64,000 bases of DNA from Ephemerocybe angulata (lineage: Eukaryota; Basidiomycota; Agaricomycetes; Agaricales; Psathyrellaceae), in the NCBI GenBank assembly GCA_013368325.1, contig JAACJK010000222.1, positions 723,709 through 787,708 of the forward strand, read 5' to 3'. A model generated the notes under the pieces. That model was not told the DNA's origin, searched no databases, and saw only the letters and a list, made by a program, of their open reading frames with translations. Position 1 is the first letter of the stretch; each line of letters begins with the position of its first letter. Position numbers and translations under genes: made by a program. Of this stretch, positions 53,190 to 64,000 are shown piece after piece.

Positions 53190-55475
53190 GCGTAACGAGT
53201 GTTTATCCATCCTGTGGTTCTACAGCCATTCCCACCGCGCATACCTCGCCAGTCGGTTCCCTGCATCACGAGTGGCTCTGGTGGATGATTGCAGGTGTCC
53301 CGCTGCCCGAAAGCAACCATTGTATCGGCAGACATCGCACCGCCCAAATCACCTCTGCATTGCTTCAGTAGGAGGTGGTCATCCGACGAGTGCTTCTGGA
53401 AGCAAGGTACGCGCGAAATCTGACTTGCATTTCCTGTGGAGGCATCGGTGTTATCGCAGGTGGGTCCGCCACCCCGAAACAGTGCGCCAGTGTTGACCGT
53501 CCATCCATTCCTTCTACAGACAACGCACGGCCCAAACCAGTCCTGCAATGCTTCAGTAAGCGGTGGTCATCCAACGAGTGCTTCTGGAAGCAAAGAACGA
53601 TCGAAATGTGACCTACATTTCCTCTGGAGGCATCGGTATTATCGCAGGTGGGTCCGGAGCCCCGAAACAGTGCGCCAGGGTTGACCGTCCATCCATTCCT
53701 TCTACAGACATCGCACCACCAAAATCACCTCTTCATTGCTTCAGTAAGAGGTGGTCATCCACCGAGAGCTTCTGGAATCAAAGGACGGGCGAAATGTGAG
53801 GTGCATTTCCTCTGGAGGCATCGGTATTAAGGTCCCGTCCTTTCCTTCTACAGACATCGCACCGCCCAAATCACCTCTGCATTACTTCAGTAAGCGGTGG
53901 TCATCCAACGAGTGCTTCTAGAAGCAAAGGACGGGCGAAATGTGACCTGCATTTCCTCTGGAGGCATCGGTATTAAGGTCACGTCCCTTGCTTCTACAGA
54001 CATCGCACCGCCCAAACCACCTCTGCATTGCTTCAGTAAACGGTGGTCGTCCGACGAGTGCTTCTGGAGGCGAAGAACGGGCGAAATGTGACCTACATTT
54101 CCTCTGGAGGCATCGGTATTATCGCAGGTGGGTCCGCCGCCCCGAACCAGTGCGCCAGTGTTAATCCTCCTTCCATTGCTTCTACAGACATCGCACCGCC
54201 CAAACCACCTCTGCATTGTTTCAGTAAGCGATGGTCATCCAACGAGTGCTTCTGGAAGCAAAGGACGGGCGAAATGTGACCTGCATTTCCTCTGGAGGCA
54301 TCGGTATTAAGGTCCCGTCCCTTGCTTCTACAGACATCGCACCGCCCAAACCACCTCTGCATTGCTTCAGTAAGCGGTGGTCGTCCGACGAGTGCTTCTG
54401 GAGGCGAAGAACGGGCGAAATGTGACCTACATTTCCTTTGGAGGCATCGGTATTATCGCAGGTGGGTCCGCCGCCCCGAAACAGTGCGCCAGTGTTAACC
54501 CTCCTTCCATTGCTTCTACAGACATCGCACCGCCCAAACCACCTCTGCATTGTTTCAGTAAGCGGTGGTCATCCAACGAGAGCTTCTGGAATCAAAGGAC
54601 GGGCGAAATGTGACGTGCATTTCCTCTGGAGGCATCGGTATTAACCGTTGTTCCTAGAGACATTGTACAACCCAAACCACCCTTGCGATGCTTCTGAAAG
54701 CACCGCCCGGCCGCAACGCACGGCCCAAACCAGGCCTGCAATGCTTCGGTAAGGGGCGGTCACCCGACGAGGAGTTCTGGAAGCAACCCACCGACGAAAT
54801 GTGACCTGCGTTTGTTCTGGAGGCATCGGTATTGTCGCAGGTGGGTCCGCCGCTCCGAAACAGTGCGCCAGTGGTGACCCTCCTTCCATTGCTTCTACAG
54901 ACATCGCACCGCCCAAATCAACTCTGCCTTGCTTCAGTCAAAGGTGGTCATCCAACGAGACGTTCTGGAAGCAATGCGCTGACGAAAAGCGACATGTGTT
55001 TCCTCTGGAGGCGTCGATGATTGCAGTGTACACCGCCTGGCCGTTGCTTCAGCAGACAGTGCACGGCCCAAACCAATCCTGCGATGCTTCGGTAAGGGGC
55101 GGTTACCCAACGAGACGTTCTGGAAGCAACCCACCAACGAAATGTGACTTGCGATTCCTCTGGAGGCATCGATAATTACCGCAGGTGGGTTGGCCGCCCC
55201 AGAACAGTGTGCCAGTGAACCGTTGTTTCTAGAGACATTGTGCCACTCAAACCGCCCATGCAATGCTTCTGTAAGAGTTGTTAATCCGACGAAAGGTTCT
55301 GGAAGCAACTTTCCGATGAAATGTGGCCTGCGTTTGCTCTGGAGGCATTGATTAATACCACAGGTGGGACGGCCGCCCCGAAACAGTGTGCCACTGCTGA
55401 CCACACAACCGTTGTTCCTACAGACATCGTACTACACAAACCACTGCTGCAATGCTTCTCTAAGAGGCGGGCGCT
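53190..55475. repeat. Tandem satellite, 146/188-bp units
   Basis: At least twelve direct units. Taking GGAGGCATCGG as landmark, copies start at 53438, 53626, 53814, 53960, 54106, 54294, 54440, 54628, 54819, 55007, 55162 and 55341. Spacings are 188, 188, 146, 146, 188, 146, 188, 191, 188, 155 and 179. Long units differ from short ones by a 42-bp block starting ATCGCAGGTGGGTCCGCC. In the centre, a short plus a long unit form a nearly identical 334-bp higher-order repeat. Outer units are diverged, as expected from unequal exchange. Periods are not multiples of three and all frames are open, so the many small frames here are not genes. Confidence 0.9.
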
Positions 55476-55773
55476 TGCTTTTGTATCAACTAGTCATGCA
55501 TTTGTATGGCTGGTTCTGTCCAATGTTTCTGTAGACATTGGAATCCTTATTATTATCTGACTTTCAGCTCACGGGTCTGTGTACCGTTCTGTGCTGACCC
55601 CTTCCGTGTCACGGAGACCCGCCGACAAATGTCGTGTGCCTCGTCGAGCATCGCCGAGAGGGGCTGCCAGATGGGGCGTGGGAAACCTTGAATTGCACCC
55701 ATTGTACGCGCGACACTTCCCGTCTCCCTCCCACTTCACTCCCTACGTTTCACTCCTACCTGTCCCATCCCCG

Positions 55774-56876
55774 ATGCGCATCCGAAGGCTCGTTCAGCGT
55801 TATCCGTACCGGGAGGAGCTGGAGTGGTGCAGCTTCTGTAACAAGCGACATAGTAAGTCTCCCGATAGGTCTGATTCAGTCGTATTCATGACCGCCTTCT
55901 GTCAGCGTCTGACAAGGACGCACCAATACTTCGCCTTCCTCTCGATCTCTCCCTCTTCATCGTCTCCTTGCTCCCTTTCTCTGACCGTCGCTCCCTACAC
56001 GACTCGTGCCTTCACATGGAGAAGTTGGTAGCCACCCCGGTCACTACACGCGTGCGCAACACCCTCCGGACCTTTGGGCTCGATCCCGCTCCCTTTCTCG
56101 AGTCCATGCAGTACTACGGGGCTGTGATCGGAGGCATGGCGGCTCTTCGAATCTTTGCCGAGGAAGTCCCAATGCCTCGCGTCCTGGAGGTGTATACACA
56201 GACGAGCACCGACTCCCACCCGGACTTGGGTGCCCCACACCAACAGGTTTACGACGACAACGATGCATCGGATGATCGGGGAAATGGCTACCGCCTTGTC
56301 GACACGCTCCTCCACACGTATGAGAAATGTACGGTGCTGGGATACCGCCACTACGGATACGGAGACAACATCGTCAAGATCTTCCGCATGGTCAATACGA
56401 CGCTCGACCGAGAGATTCTATTCATACAATGTCGTGTCCCCCCTATTGCGTTAATCACCGAAGCCCCAACAACCGCCCTCATGAATTTCATCACCTCCAA
56501 CGACGCGGTTTGCCTTTATCCCGAACTCACCGAGGCTCGCAAGGGGCTTTTCACCATCGTCATCCCTGAAGACGGCTCATCAACGTTCGACATCCCCGTG
56601 TTTGATAGGCTCGTTGGCCACGGTTTTACCATGTTCGAAAACGCAACGCGCGCGATTGGACGTCACCTTTGCCCAATGAACCCCTCCTGCCCCGCACTCT
56701 CCAGGGCGTATCCCGACCTCCTGATGTACTCCGTCCACTTCACCGACGCTGGAAGCTACGGTTCTCGCATTCCTTCGATAACGTGGAACTTAAACGTCCC
56801 TTCGTCATGTGGTTCGTCTGAAAGGATACAAACCGGTGTGTACTTATATTTTACCGTCAAGTGGACACGAAGCTGA
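55774..56876 (+). CDS. F-box/nucleotidyltransferase-like family, member 5
   Basis: Two exons (55774-55852, 55906-56876; phase 1), 349 aa. Exon 1 carries CSFCNKRH. Exon 2 begins with an F-box-like stretch (LPLDLSLFIVSLLPFSDRRS). The signature is YYGAVIGGMAALRIF followed 14 residues after the Gly pair by VLEVYTQ, so only one acidic position remains. Family blocks follow: TTALMNFITSNDAVCLYPEL and CPALSRAYPDLLMYSVHF. The segment VYDDNDASDDRGN is an acidic insertion. It is separated from the other four members by 20 kb and lies beside the satellite. Intact. Confidence 0.75.
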
Positions 56877-57072
56877 TATCAAGCAGTGGTTGGGCCCGGC
56901 AAGTGGCCGAAGGAACTCAGAGGTTGATAGCATGTACCATACGTCGAATCTACTCTTTTGTATCGCCACGTTTGTCTCAAATCTCAGATCTCTTAGTGTT
57001 TGTCGCGCACAGTGAAAGAAAGGCAGATAAAATTCGAGAGACGCAGAAAGAAAACAAAGATCGGTAGATAAA

Positions 57073-59908
57073 TTACGAGCCCAAGTCCATCTCCTCGTCG
57101 CCCATGTCCACGTCCTCGGCTTCCGAAAGGGATAGGTCCGCAAAGCTCCTGTGACCCGAAGGTCCCGGGGTGGGAAGATCGTCAATCTCGACGTACTGGG
57201 GCTTCTGTCGTTGCTTGGGCTGAGGGGTGGGAGGAGCGGGGGAGGGGAGAGTCAGGCCATGGTAAGAGTACCAGTTGAGAAGCGCTTCGGGGGCATTGGA
57301 CGTATCCCTTCGGACGCCGTTCCTGTCAAACAGGTACAAGTCGTCGACCCTAATCCTCAAGGCCCGGAAGATATGGTTGAAGTGACCCCGGTGCCTAGGG
57401 TCTGGAGAAACGCCGAAGTATTCCATTGCGCCGGTCGAGGGGGAGACAAGCATGGGGCTGCTCTTCCACAGGTAGAAGTCGAGGAGACACGTCTCCAACT
57501 CGCACCCACAGTGCAAGTAGTATGCTTCACCTATCTTGCGGAAGAAGGTGAGCAGTTCGGCTTCGCCCATGCCGCTGACGACTGGCGGGACCTTGTGCGG
57601 GTTGTCGTTATGCGATGGCAGCCTCTTGATTACAAGACTTTTGGCTGGCCCTGGAACCTTGGCGACCGACGAAGGAAGGGCGGTCGTTGTCTGCGATGGA
57701 CTGAAGGGAACACCGGTGACCTTCTTGTCGAACTTAGGCTTCCTAACCGTCCCTTTCAGCTCCCTGCTGTCCTGGTCGTTGACGAGGCACTGGTGATCGA
57801 GGACGCTGTGATACGCGCACTTTGTCTGACCGGTGCCGTTGTCCAAGAGAAACATAGACATGGCCAGGATGCGAGATGTCGTGGCAGACTCCGGCAGGTA
57901 CTCCTGGACCTTCCGGGCCTTGCTACGGATCCGACCAGATAGCATGAGATTGTGAGTGATGAAGTTGTGCATAGAATTCTCGCCGGCCACTGTGAGGAAG
58001 GACATTGTCAATAACTCTTTTTTTGGACGAAGCGTGGACGGACAAACTCACGTGCAAATTTATTGTCCTCCTCCGCGAGCTCCGCCTTCGTAAGGATCTG
58101 AGGCACCGACTCAGGTTCTGATCCCTCGCGAAGTAATTGGAAATCGGCGTCATCGATCAACCGCATGCCCTCGTCCTCTGGCTTCATTTTCGATTTTCCC
58201 TTGCCTTTTGCACCGGCCTTGGGCCCCGTTCGTTTGGCGCCTAGAGAAGAAGGTTCGTATTAGCCGTCAAGGTACAACTGAGATGCACATAACTTCAGAA
58301 CACGTACGTTTTACGGTGGGCTTCACAGGCCCTGGGGTATCGGAGTCACTCGAGATCACAATGACCTCCAAGTCAGCATCCGGCTTTCGCTTGTTTGAAC
58401 CTTTAGGAGGGAGACGATCGGCAGCCTCCACCTTGGGCTTGATATGTACTATGAATTTTGTATGATCGTGAGTTCCAATTGAATGAACAGTGTTTACGGA
58501 TCCGGAGGCGTACCTTGCTGGGCTGTAGCGATGGGCGGCGCGCCACTCGCGGGAGGAGGAAGAGCGGCCTCCTGTGCCTCGGGTTTGACAGGCTGCATAG
58601 GATCTTGGGACAACGTCAGCTCTTACTCAGAGAAATGGTGTGTAGAGAGATGGACACATACCTTGTTGGGCTGGACGTACGGGCACGGGGCGTTCAGGGA
58701 GAGGAACGGCAACCTCCTGTGCCTCTGGCTTCACACGAGTCAAAGGAGCTTGAATGTACGTTAGCTCATATTGTAGTCATGAACGGGTATCACACGAACC
58801 TTGACCGACTGGGGGAACAAAGGAAGATGCAGGAGGAAGTACAACCTCCTGTGCCTCAGGCTTGATGACACCAGTTGTGGTGGGAACGACATTTGGAGTA
58901 AGAGGTGCGGAGGTCTCGGTGACAGGGGGAAGCGCCGCATCAACTACTCCAACAGGCGCAGCGGTCGGAGCGGTCGGCGGGATGACGGCCTCTACAACGT
59001 TAGCGGGCACAGGGACCGGAGGAACGACCGCGTTGATGACTGGAGGAGAAGCGGGATCGACGACTTCAGAGGGAGCAGTGACCTCGTTGACTGGAGGAGA
59101 AGCGGGATCGACGACCTCAGAGGGAGCAGTGACCTCGTTGACTGGAGGAGAAGCGGGATCCACCACTCGAGAGGGCGCAGTGACCTCGTTGACCGGAGGG
59201 GTGGCGGTGGCCTCTTCGACCGGCGGAACTGCAGTGTTGACGGCTCCAGGAGGTGCAGTGGGCTCGCTGACCGGAGGGAGAGCCGCAGAGGTCTCGTTGA
59301 CGGGGGGAGGAGTAGAGCCGACGCCTCCGGCTTCAGGGAGCGCAGTGGCTTGGTTGAGCGAGGGGGGAGAGGCGGAACTGACGACCTCAGAAGTCGCAGT
59401 CGCCTCGTTGTCCGGGTGGCGGTCAGTGTTGACGGGGGGAGGAGTGGAGCTGACTCCTCCGGCTTGAGGGGGCGCAGCGGCTTGGTTGAGCGAGGAAGGA
59501 GCCGCGGACTCGGAGTCCTCTGGCACAGGAGATAGAGATGAACCTCTCTCCTCAGACCTCACTTGCGCCATGGCGCCTTCAATACCAGCCAACCGTTGTT
59601 TCATGATGTTGACCTTCCTCGAAATGTGCGAATAGGTCAACTTCTGCGATCGAGCGAAGTCCCTCCTTTTTTCCAAGTCTTCAAGTTCTCCCGTGGAGAA
59701 CTTGAACGCTGCTTCAAGGGACGCTGTCAAGACCATTTAGTTACATGCGCGTCGTCGCGAGTGCCCTACACACCAATTTTTTCAGAGTAGGGGAGGAGCC
59801 GATTGCTCTCTAGGAAGGCGTCCATGACAGCTGTACGCGCTGTAAGTATCGGACCCTGAATACACCTCGAAAGCACACACCTTGAGCGGACGTTGGTTGA
59901 GCGGACAT
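57073..59908 (-). CDS. Pro-rich nuclear-type hypothetical protein
   Basis: Eight exons, all phase 1: 59908-59881, 59839-59774, 59723-58800, 58748-58662, 58603-58514, 58448-58308, 58240-58052 and 57989-57073; 813 aa. A short coiled coil near the N-terminus (LEDLEKRRDFARSQK) precedes a Pro/Ala/Val-rich region with a 20-residue repeat (NEVTAPSEVVDPASPPV). Exons 3, 4 and 5 each contain KPEAQE and look like repeats of one exon. Exon 6 encodes EVIVISSDSDTP, a typical SUMO-interacting motif. The C-terminal 300 residues are more ordered (LMLSGRIRSKARKVQEYLPE, YYLHCGCELETCLLDFYLWK) and end acidic (DVDMGDEEMDLGS). Family unknown; probably nuclear. Confidence 0.8.
59039..59210. repeat. 60-bp in-frame tandem repeat
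   Basis: Three near-identical 60-bp units (GCGGGATCGACGAC... and variants, starting about 59050, 59110 and 59170) encode VVDPASPPVNEVTAPSE-type repeats of the Pro-rich protein. The period is a multiple of three, so copy-number change keeps the frame. Confidence 0.85.
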
Positions 59909-60749
59909 TCTGGGTATTCAATGCTTTCAGAGAGTCGGTTTCACGTCTGAGTGGGAGTGTAGACAAAGGATGGGGGCAGGAACGTCCATTTGGGGTCGTT
60001 TACTATCCGTGAAAAGGTCCAAGGGGCACGGCCGGCCGATGAGAGCATATGGAAGGGAGGAGACACGAGTGCGCGCAACACGCGTCCATTCATGAGGCGA
60101 ACAAGACATCTTGACGATTGGATGCGCGTCCGATGGCGGTCGTTGATACCAGCTGATACCAGGAGCCCGGAGGAGACATGCATGCTCGCGACACGCATGC
60201 AATCTTAAGCTAAGTAGACATCTTGACGATTGTATGCGCGTCCGATGGCTGTGGTTGATACGACCCATCTTGCTCATCGACTGTAAAAACGCTGTGGTAG
60301 GCCTTTAATGCTCTGTACAACGGAAATAGAAGAGAGATATACTGGCTGTGTACCTTGTGGCATGAGACGAATCCAAGTGGGTTGAACTTGGCCTTTCACT
60401 TCGACATAGATGATTCAGATAGGGCAGCCTGATGCCGTCGCGTCGCGGTTCATTTTACCACCACATGACCGTGTAGATTCTCATCAGTGATCTTCGCGAA
60501 GTTGATCCCTGTGTATCATTATGGACGGGCGCCAACTGCTCCGCGCTTGGGGTTAAAAAATAAAAAAGATCATATGGTAACAGACTTGAAAAAAATCATA
60601 TGCCCAACCAGGCCCAACCCTGAGCATTGAGCGATTCTCGGGGTCAAGGCCACCGTTCCAGAACCCAGGTATTTGGGCCCCAAAACCCCCATCGAAACCA
60701 TGTCCATGAGTGCGCGGTATGTATATGGGAACTCGATGCTATTCTTAAT
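59909..60749. other. Intergenic with ~113-bp duplication
   Basis: No gene. At 60106 and 60219 the segment ACATCTTGACGATT followed by GCGCGTCCGATGGC recurs with about 90 % identity over 45 bp, preceded by related ACACGCGT/ACACGCAT blocks, so a unit of about 113 bp has been duplicated. The right part is A/T-rich and forms the 3' flank of the next gene. Confidence 0.6.
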
Positions 60750-61697
60750 CTACTCCTGAAACTCAGTGGCCTCAGCCTCGTGCTCGTCTTCGCTAATTTT
60801 GGCCTCCAGGCCGACACTCTCCTCGTTCGCTTGGCTTGAGATCCGTCCCAGCACGCTAACCCCCGTTTCACTACTGCCATCGCTATCATACTCATCCTCT
60901 GACGAATCTAATGCCTCTGGGAATGGGTCATTTAAATCAGGATCTATTCCAAAAGCCGCCAGACCAAAAGGACTGTGTGGGGAGTGTGATGAGGTGGTGG
61001 TAAATAACGAACAGTAGATACACGTACTCGTCAACAGCAGATGAAGTCCCAGACCTTCCATCTATTCCAAAAGCCGCCACACCAAAAGGACTGTGTGGGG
61101 AGTGTGATGAGGTGGTGGTAAATAACGAACAGTAGATACACGTACTCGTCATCAGCAGATAAAGTACTGCGACCCTTCCCAGACCTTCCAGCTTGACTGG
61201 CTCTAACATGAAACGTATCAGGCAGGCACATATATCGAGAAAGAAAAGGGAATACGCACTTGGCTACTGCAGACGTGTTGCTCTTCCTGGGCGAAGATCT
61301 ATCACCCAACGAGGGATAAGCTGGAACTGTACCGATGGGCACGTAACGACGGCCAAGCGTGTGTCTCCCTGACGGACTCTTGATGATAACGAGGTCTTCC
61401 TCTAAGCCTGCATCCCTTAGCTCCTTCCCCCGAGCCACAGATCTACACAGGATGCGGGAAAAATCAGGCTACAGTCCTTCTCGCAGTGCAGTGACTTACT
61501 CCTTATACTGCTCCGACATCTTCTTGGGCCTGCGGCCTACGTGGTCCCCCTGAGCTTTACGTTTTTGCGCTGACCTACAGCACTATTCGCATTATTAGGA
61601 GTAGCTGCTGTGATACTTGGAAGACTTACACAGGGAGGAGAGGAAGCTCTCGAGATGGCAAAACCTGGGATGCATCTGCTGATGTGGGGTTGCTCAT
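60750..61697 (-). CDS. Hypothetical protein with duplicated exon
   Basis: Six exons (61697-61630, 61574-61500, 61442-61260, 61202-61146, 61090-61028, 60972-60750), every intron in phase 2; 222 aa. The start MSNPTSADASQVLPSREL leads to a basic part (AQKRKAQGDHVGRRPKKMSE), then RDAGLEEDLVIIKSPSGRHT. Exon 5 and the start of exon 6 both read DPFGVAAFGID or DPFGLAAFGID, because exon 5 plus its intron is a 118-bp tandem copy. The C-terminus is acidic (DSSEDEYDSDGSSETG). No family recognised. All splice joints are in phase, so the duplication probably lengthened a working protein by 21 residues. Confidence 0.75.
60942..61178. repeat. 118-bp exon+intron tandem duplication
   Basis: Two copies of a block running from CTATTCCAAAAGCCGCC through the entire intron (reverse complement of GTACGTG...CACACAG) to GTACTCGTCA and CAGCAGAT, offset by 118 bp. 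The introns appear identical base for base, so the event is recent. It lies within the 222-aa gene. Confidence 0.85.
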
Positions 61698-62651
61698 GGT
61701 ATTGTCGATGGTGGTGTCGATGAAAGAGTGTGCAAGGTCACGGGGAGAATGCATGATAGATCAGATTCCGCCGGAGGTTGATGTGATCCGTCATGGCATA
61801 TGCCGTTACGGAGCTTTGTTGCGCGCCTCTGCGATATTTGTGAGCGCCTCTTGACGTTCCCGCCCTATCACACACAGCCCTTTGTAGGATTTCGAAGATA
61901 TTATGTATCTCAGTGATTTAGACCAGCAAAAACTATACTCAGATAATTCTCCAGTAAGCCTCGCGCCATCCTCTAGCGATAGCGAGTACATTAGGCAGTG
62001 AGTACGTGCGTGAAGCGACGTACAAAGTACTTTCATCTCTTGACACCTTCCACGCCACTATAAATTCAGTGAGACTCGCAGGGTAGTCTAAAGCTAGGCT
62101 CACACCTTCCTTTTGTGACAGCAGGGACATCAGGCAGCCAGTGCGCGCCCCCTTGTGCGCGAAGTACAATGTGCGTTCATATGCGACGTACGAGCACTCA
62201 TTTTCCGCCAGTATTCTACAGTTCAGTAAGATTGATCTGCAAGAAGTTTAACGAGCAGTGTCTGACAGTGAAAGGGTGCGTACCTCATTCTACTGTTGCT
62301 AAATCCGAGCTGGCAAGGTGCGACTTGACGCCCTTCCTTTGTCACTTGGTTTAGTATGATATATGTTTATATATGTCTAGATTTTTTCATAGCATGTACT
62401 GTGTGCTATTCATTTATTATTCTACGTACATACTTTTACTTTAAATGTATTGAGCGAGCCTGGAGAGCATGAACAGTCTTGATGGTGGAGTAAACGTGAG
62501 ACGAAACGCGCAAGTCAGACGCGGAACTGTGAATCCTTACCGGTTTCGACTTTAGCAACAACCATCAAGCTCACCCCACCCCCACTCGAGTACGGGTCGT
62601 CCAGACTGCGCACTCACTACAGCTGGTATAGTAAATTCTAGTATAGCTGAA
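61698..62651. other. Intergenic with weak tandem copies
   Basis: Two diverged copies of a segment of about 130 bp (near 61960-62050 and 62110-62200) share AGCGAGTACATTAGGCAG/AGCAGGGACATCAGGCAG-like sequence and GCGAAGTACAA/GCGACGTACAA. A third partial copy may lie near 62325. Short minus-strand frames across them look like decayed coding. No gene is called. Confidence 0.4.
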
Positions 62652-63524
62652 ATGGGGCGCCCTGTTCTCTATAAAACGGAGGAGGAGAAAAAGGCCGCTG
62701 CATGCGAACGAAGCAGGAAGTACTATGAACGGTTAGGGCCCGGCATCCTTGTACCACTTACGCCGTCCAACTGACTTTATTGCAGATTCCGGGAGAACAT
62801 CTCCATTTCCAGGAAGCAGAAATATGCAGCCAAAAGGCGTAACGATCCTTCGAAGCATGAGAAAGTAAAAGTTGTTAAATCTGACGAGGAGCGCAAGTAC
62901 GACAATCGTCAGAAAAGCAATCGGTCATATCAGCGGTGCGTACTTCATTGATTGTATACATGGATGCGCTCTCAAAAATGGGTGTACATTTCTAGAAGGA
63001 AATCTGCCCCAAAGAATGAAGGCAGTAGTAGCAAACAATCGAAACCGGCGAGTGATTTAAGGTGTGTTAAACGAGCGACAAATGCCATTCCATACCTCAT
63101 AGGAACTGTGTTTCTTAGCACTGCAGTGGTTAGCCGCCGGCCTCCGAGGGACATCTGGGAAGGGCATACCAAATTTCTCCTCACATCCTACAAGGACATG
63201 CTGGAAAATAGGTCGCTTCGCGAGTTCCTGGAGGATATTTCAGCTCGGTACATCGAGAGTGGTGTGGTCGAGGACCTTGTATTGGTCTTGCCGCGCCTAA
63301 TCCGGCTTCGAGAAGGTGTTTACGCCCATGAGCAAGATATCTCATTGGAGGTGGGAGCAGCAGCTCAACTTGGTGAGCTCGAAGCGCTGGGTGCCAAAAT
63401 AGACCAAGCTGTGGAGATGATTCAGGACTTGGAGGACATGGCCAGGTTCCGTGGGCACGACGAATTTATTGATTTGTATAGCGAGGGTGACCTGTACTAT
63501 CAGAGATCACATTTGTTAGATTGA
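62652..63524 (+). CDS. MGRP-type basic-region protein
   Basis: Four exons (62652-62731, 62786-62935, 62996-63061, 63119-63524), all introns in phase 2; 233 aa. The N-terminus MGRPVLYKTEEEKKAAACER followed by SRKYYERFRENISISRKQKY is a highly basic helix of a type very common in Agaricomycete hypothetical proteins and similar to a bZIP basic region. The C-terminal half is a folded or coiled domain (REFLEDISARYIESGVVEDL, AQLGELEALGAKIDQAVEMI). It probably binds DNA or RNA; no leucine zipper is evident. Intact. The exact role and any link to mobile elements are not shown. Confidence 0.8.
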
Positions 63525-63765
63525 ATGGCATGCAAGTTGACATCCAAGGGATGTTATACTCCCTTCTCTTTCTGTTGAACTCCGTTCTGAGCTACCAGGA
63601 AGGTATTAACTGACGTCGAGCGTGACTTTATCAATACGATACTTATGTGATTATAGACAGTAACTCAAATATCGAATGAAGGGCAAAGGATAAAAGATAT
63701 CATTTCGATGGTGACAGGAAAAAGGTATTGAGGTAATGGAGGGTGGCTACAGGGGTTCTTCAGTT
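63525..63765. other. Convergent intergenic region
   Basis: A short gap between two convergent genes, A/T-rich, with nothing recognisable. Confidence 0.5.
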
Positions 63766-64000
63766 TCAGAGAACCCTCTCGTCATCCTCCTCCGGCTCGT
63801 CCTCGGGCGGGTACAGTTCGTTCTCCTCCGTGATGACAGTCAACGATTCCAGCCTTCTTTCCAGCTCCTCCAACCTCTCGTTCGCCAGTGCCAGCTTTTG
63901 CTCCGTGGCAGCTGTCTTGGCTTCAGCGGCCTCCGCTCGAGCCTTGTTTCTCAACGCCTCAACGATAGATTCAACCTTGGCCTTACGGTCAGCGCGGACT
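63766..64000 (-). CDS. C-terminus of a coiled-coil protein (partial)
   Basis: The frame is open to the window edge, giving at least 77 residues. It is strongly helical and charged with heptad spacing (ARAEAAEAKTAATEQKLALA, NERLEELERRLESLT) and ends in an acidic tail (PPEDEPEEDDERVL). The true start lies outside the window. Codon positions and the Ala/Glu/Lys-rich coiled coil make it a convincing gene end, but too little is visible to assign a family. Confidence 0.7.
   Translation of the reverse strand, partial: VRADRKAKVESIVEALRNKARAEAAEAKTAATEQKLALANERLEELERRLESLTVITEENELYPPEDEPEEDDERVL

Noticed and set aside
53190..55475. CRISPR-like array
   Set aside because: The units are 146-188 bp direct repeats without unique spacers, in a eukaryotic genome.
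53114..55560. Dozens of 60-124 codon frames on both strands of the satellite
   Set aside because: They repeat with the array, exist in all frames, and the unit lengths (146, 188, 334) are not multiples of three.
58801..59535. Long plus-strand Gly/Arg- and Gly/Thr-rich frames (244 and 201 codons)
   Set aside because: Shadows of the Pro/Ala/Val-rich exon on the minus strand; such repeats leave all frames open.

Overview
This window is nuclear DNA of a filamentous basidiomycete, most probably an Agaricomycete. The evidence is many 50-110 bp GT-AG introns (often GTRNGT...YAG), a Ty1/Copia retrotransposon, paired cytochrome P450 genes with well over ten introns each, an intron-containing VPS27, a MYND-finger protein and several expanded lineage-specific protein families. 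No rRNA, tRNA or CRISPR array was found. Most gene models below were built by hand: I joined reading frames across GT-AG introns and required the intron phases to match.

Layout. 1-9.8 kb is gene-poor and decayed; it holds a two-copy repeat of dead coding sequence (4.9-6.1 kb), a URC4/DUF1688 uracil-catabolism pseudogene (7.5-8.5 kb) and short tandem repeats. 9.8-15.5 kb is an intact Copia element on the minus strand with identical LTRs, a 5-bp target duplication and a primer-binding site matching the anticodon arm of initiator tRNA-Met (half-tRNA priming). 16-36 kb is a block of intron-rich accessory genes, several with a TATA box 45-75 bp before the ATG: an F-box/LRR-like protein, an acidic Ser/Asp-rich protein, an unknown 248-aa protein, a complete but active-site-degenerate ribonucleotide reductase large-subunit paralogue (22.1-25.2 kb), a broken unknown gene, a conserved hypothetical with a poly-G frameshift, and four members of an F-box-like family that carries a nucleotidyltransferase-like GGS/GS...DLD signature. 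A fifth member lies at 55.8-56.9 kb.

36-42.4 kb holds two tandem P450 genes. 43-52.7 kb holds four copies of another F-box-like family (one plus, three minus; two with frame breaks), plus the MYND protein and VPS27 (ESCRT-0). 53.2-55.5 kb is a tandem satellite with 146- and 188-bp units arranged as a 334-bp higher-order repeat. 57-64 kb holds a large Pro-rich nuclear-type protein built partly from repeated exons, a 222-aa protein with an in-frame exon+intron duplication, a basic-region protein beginning MGRP, and the C-terminus of a coiled-coil protein.

The most unusual object is the ribonucleotide-reductase-like gene. It reads through about fourteen exons without a stop, yet has lost most catalytic and radical-transfer residues. 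It stands head to head with one member of the nucleotidyltransferase-like family.
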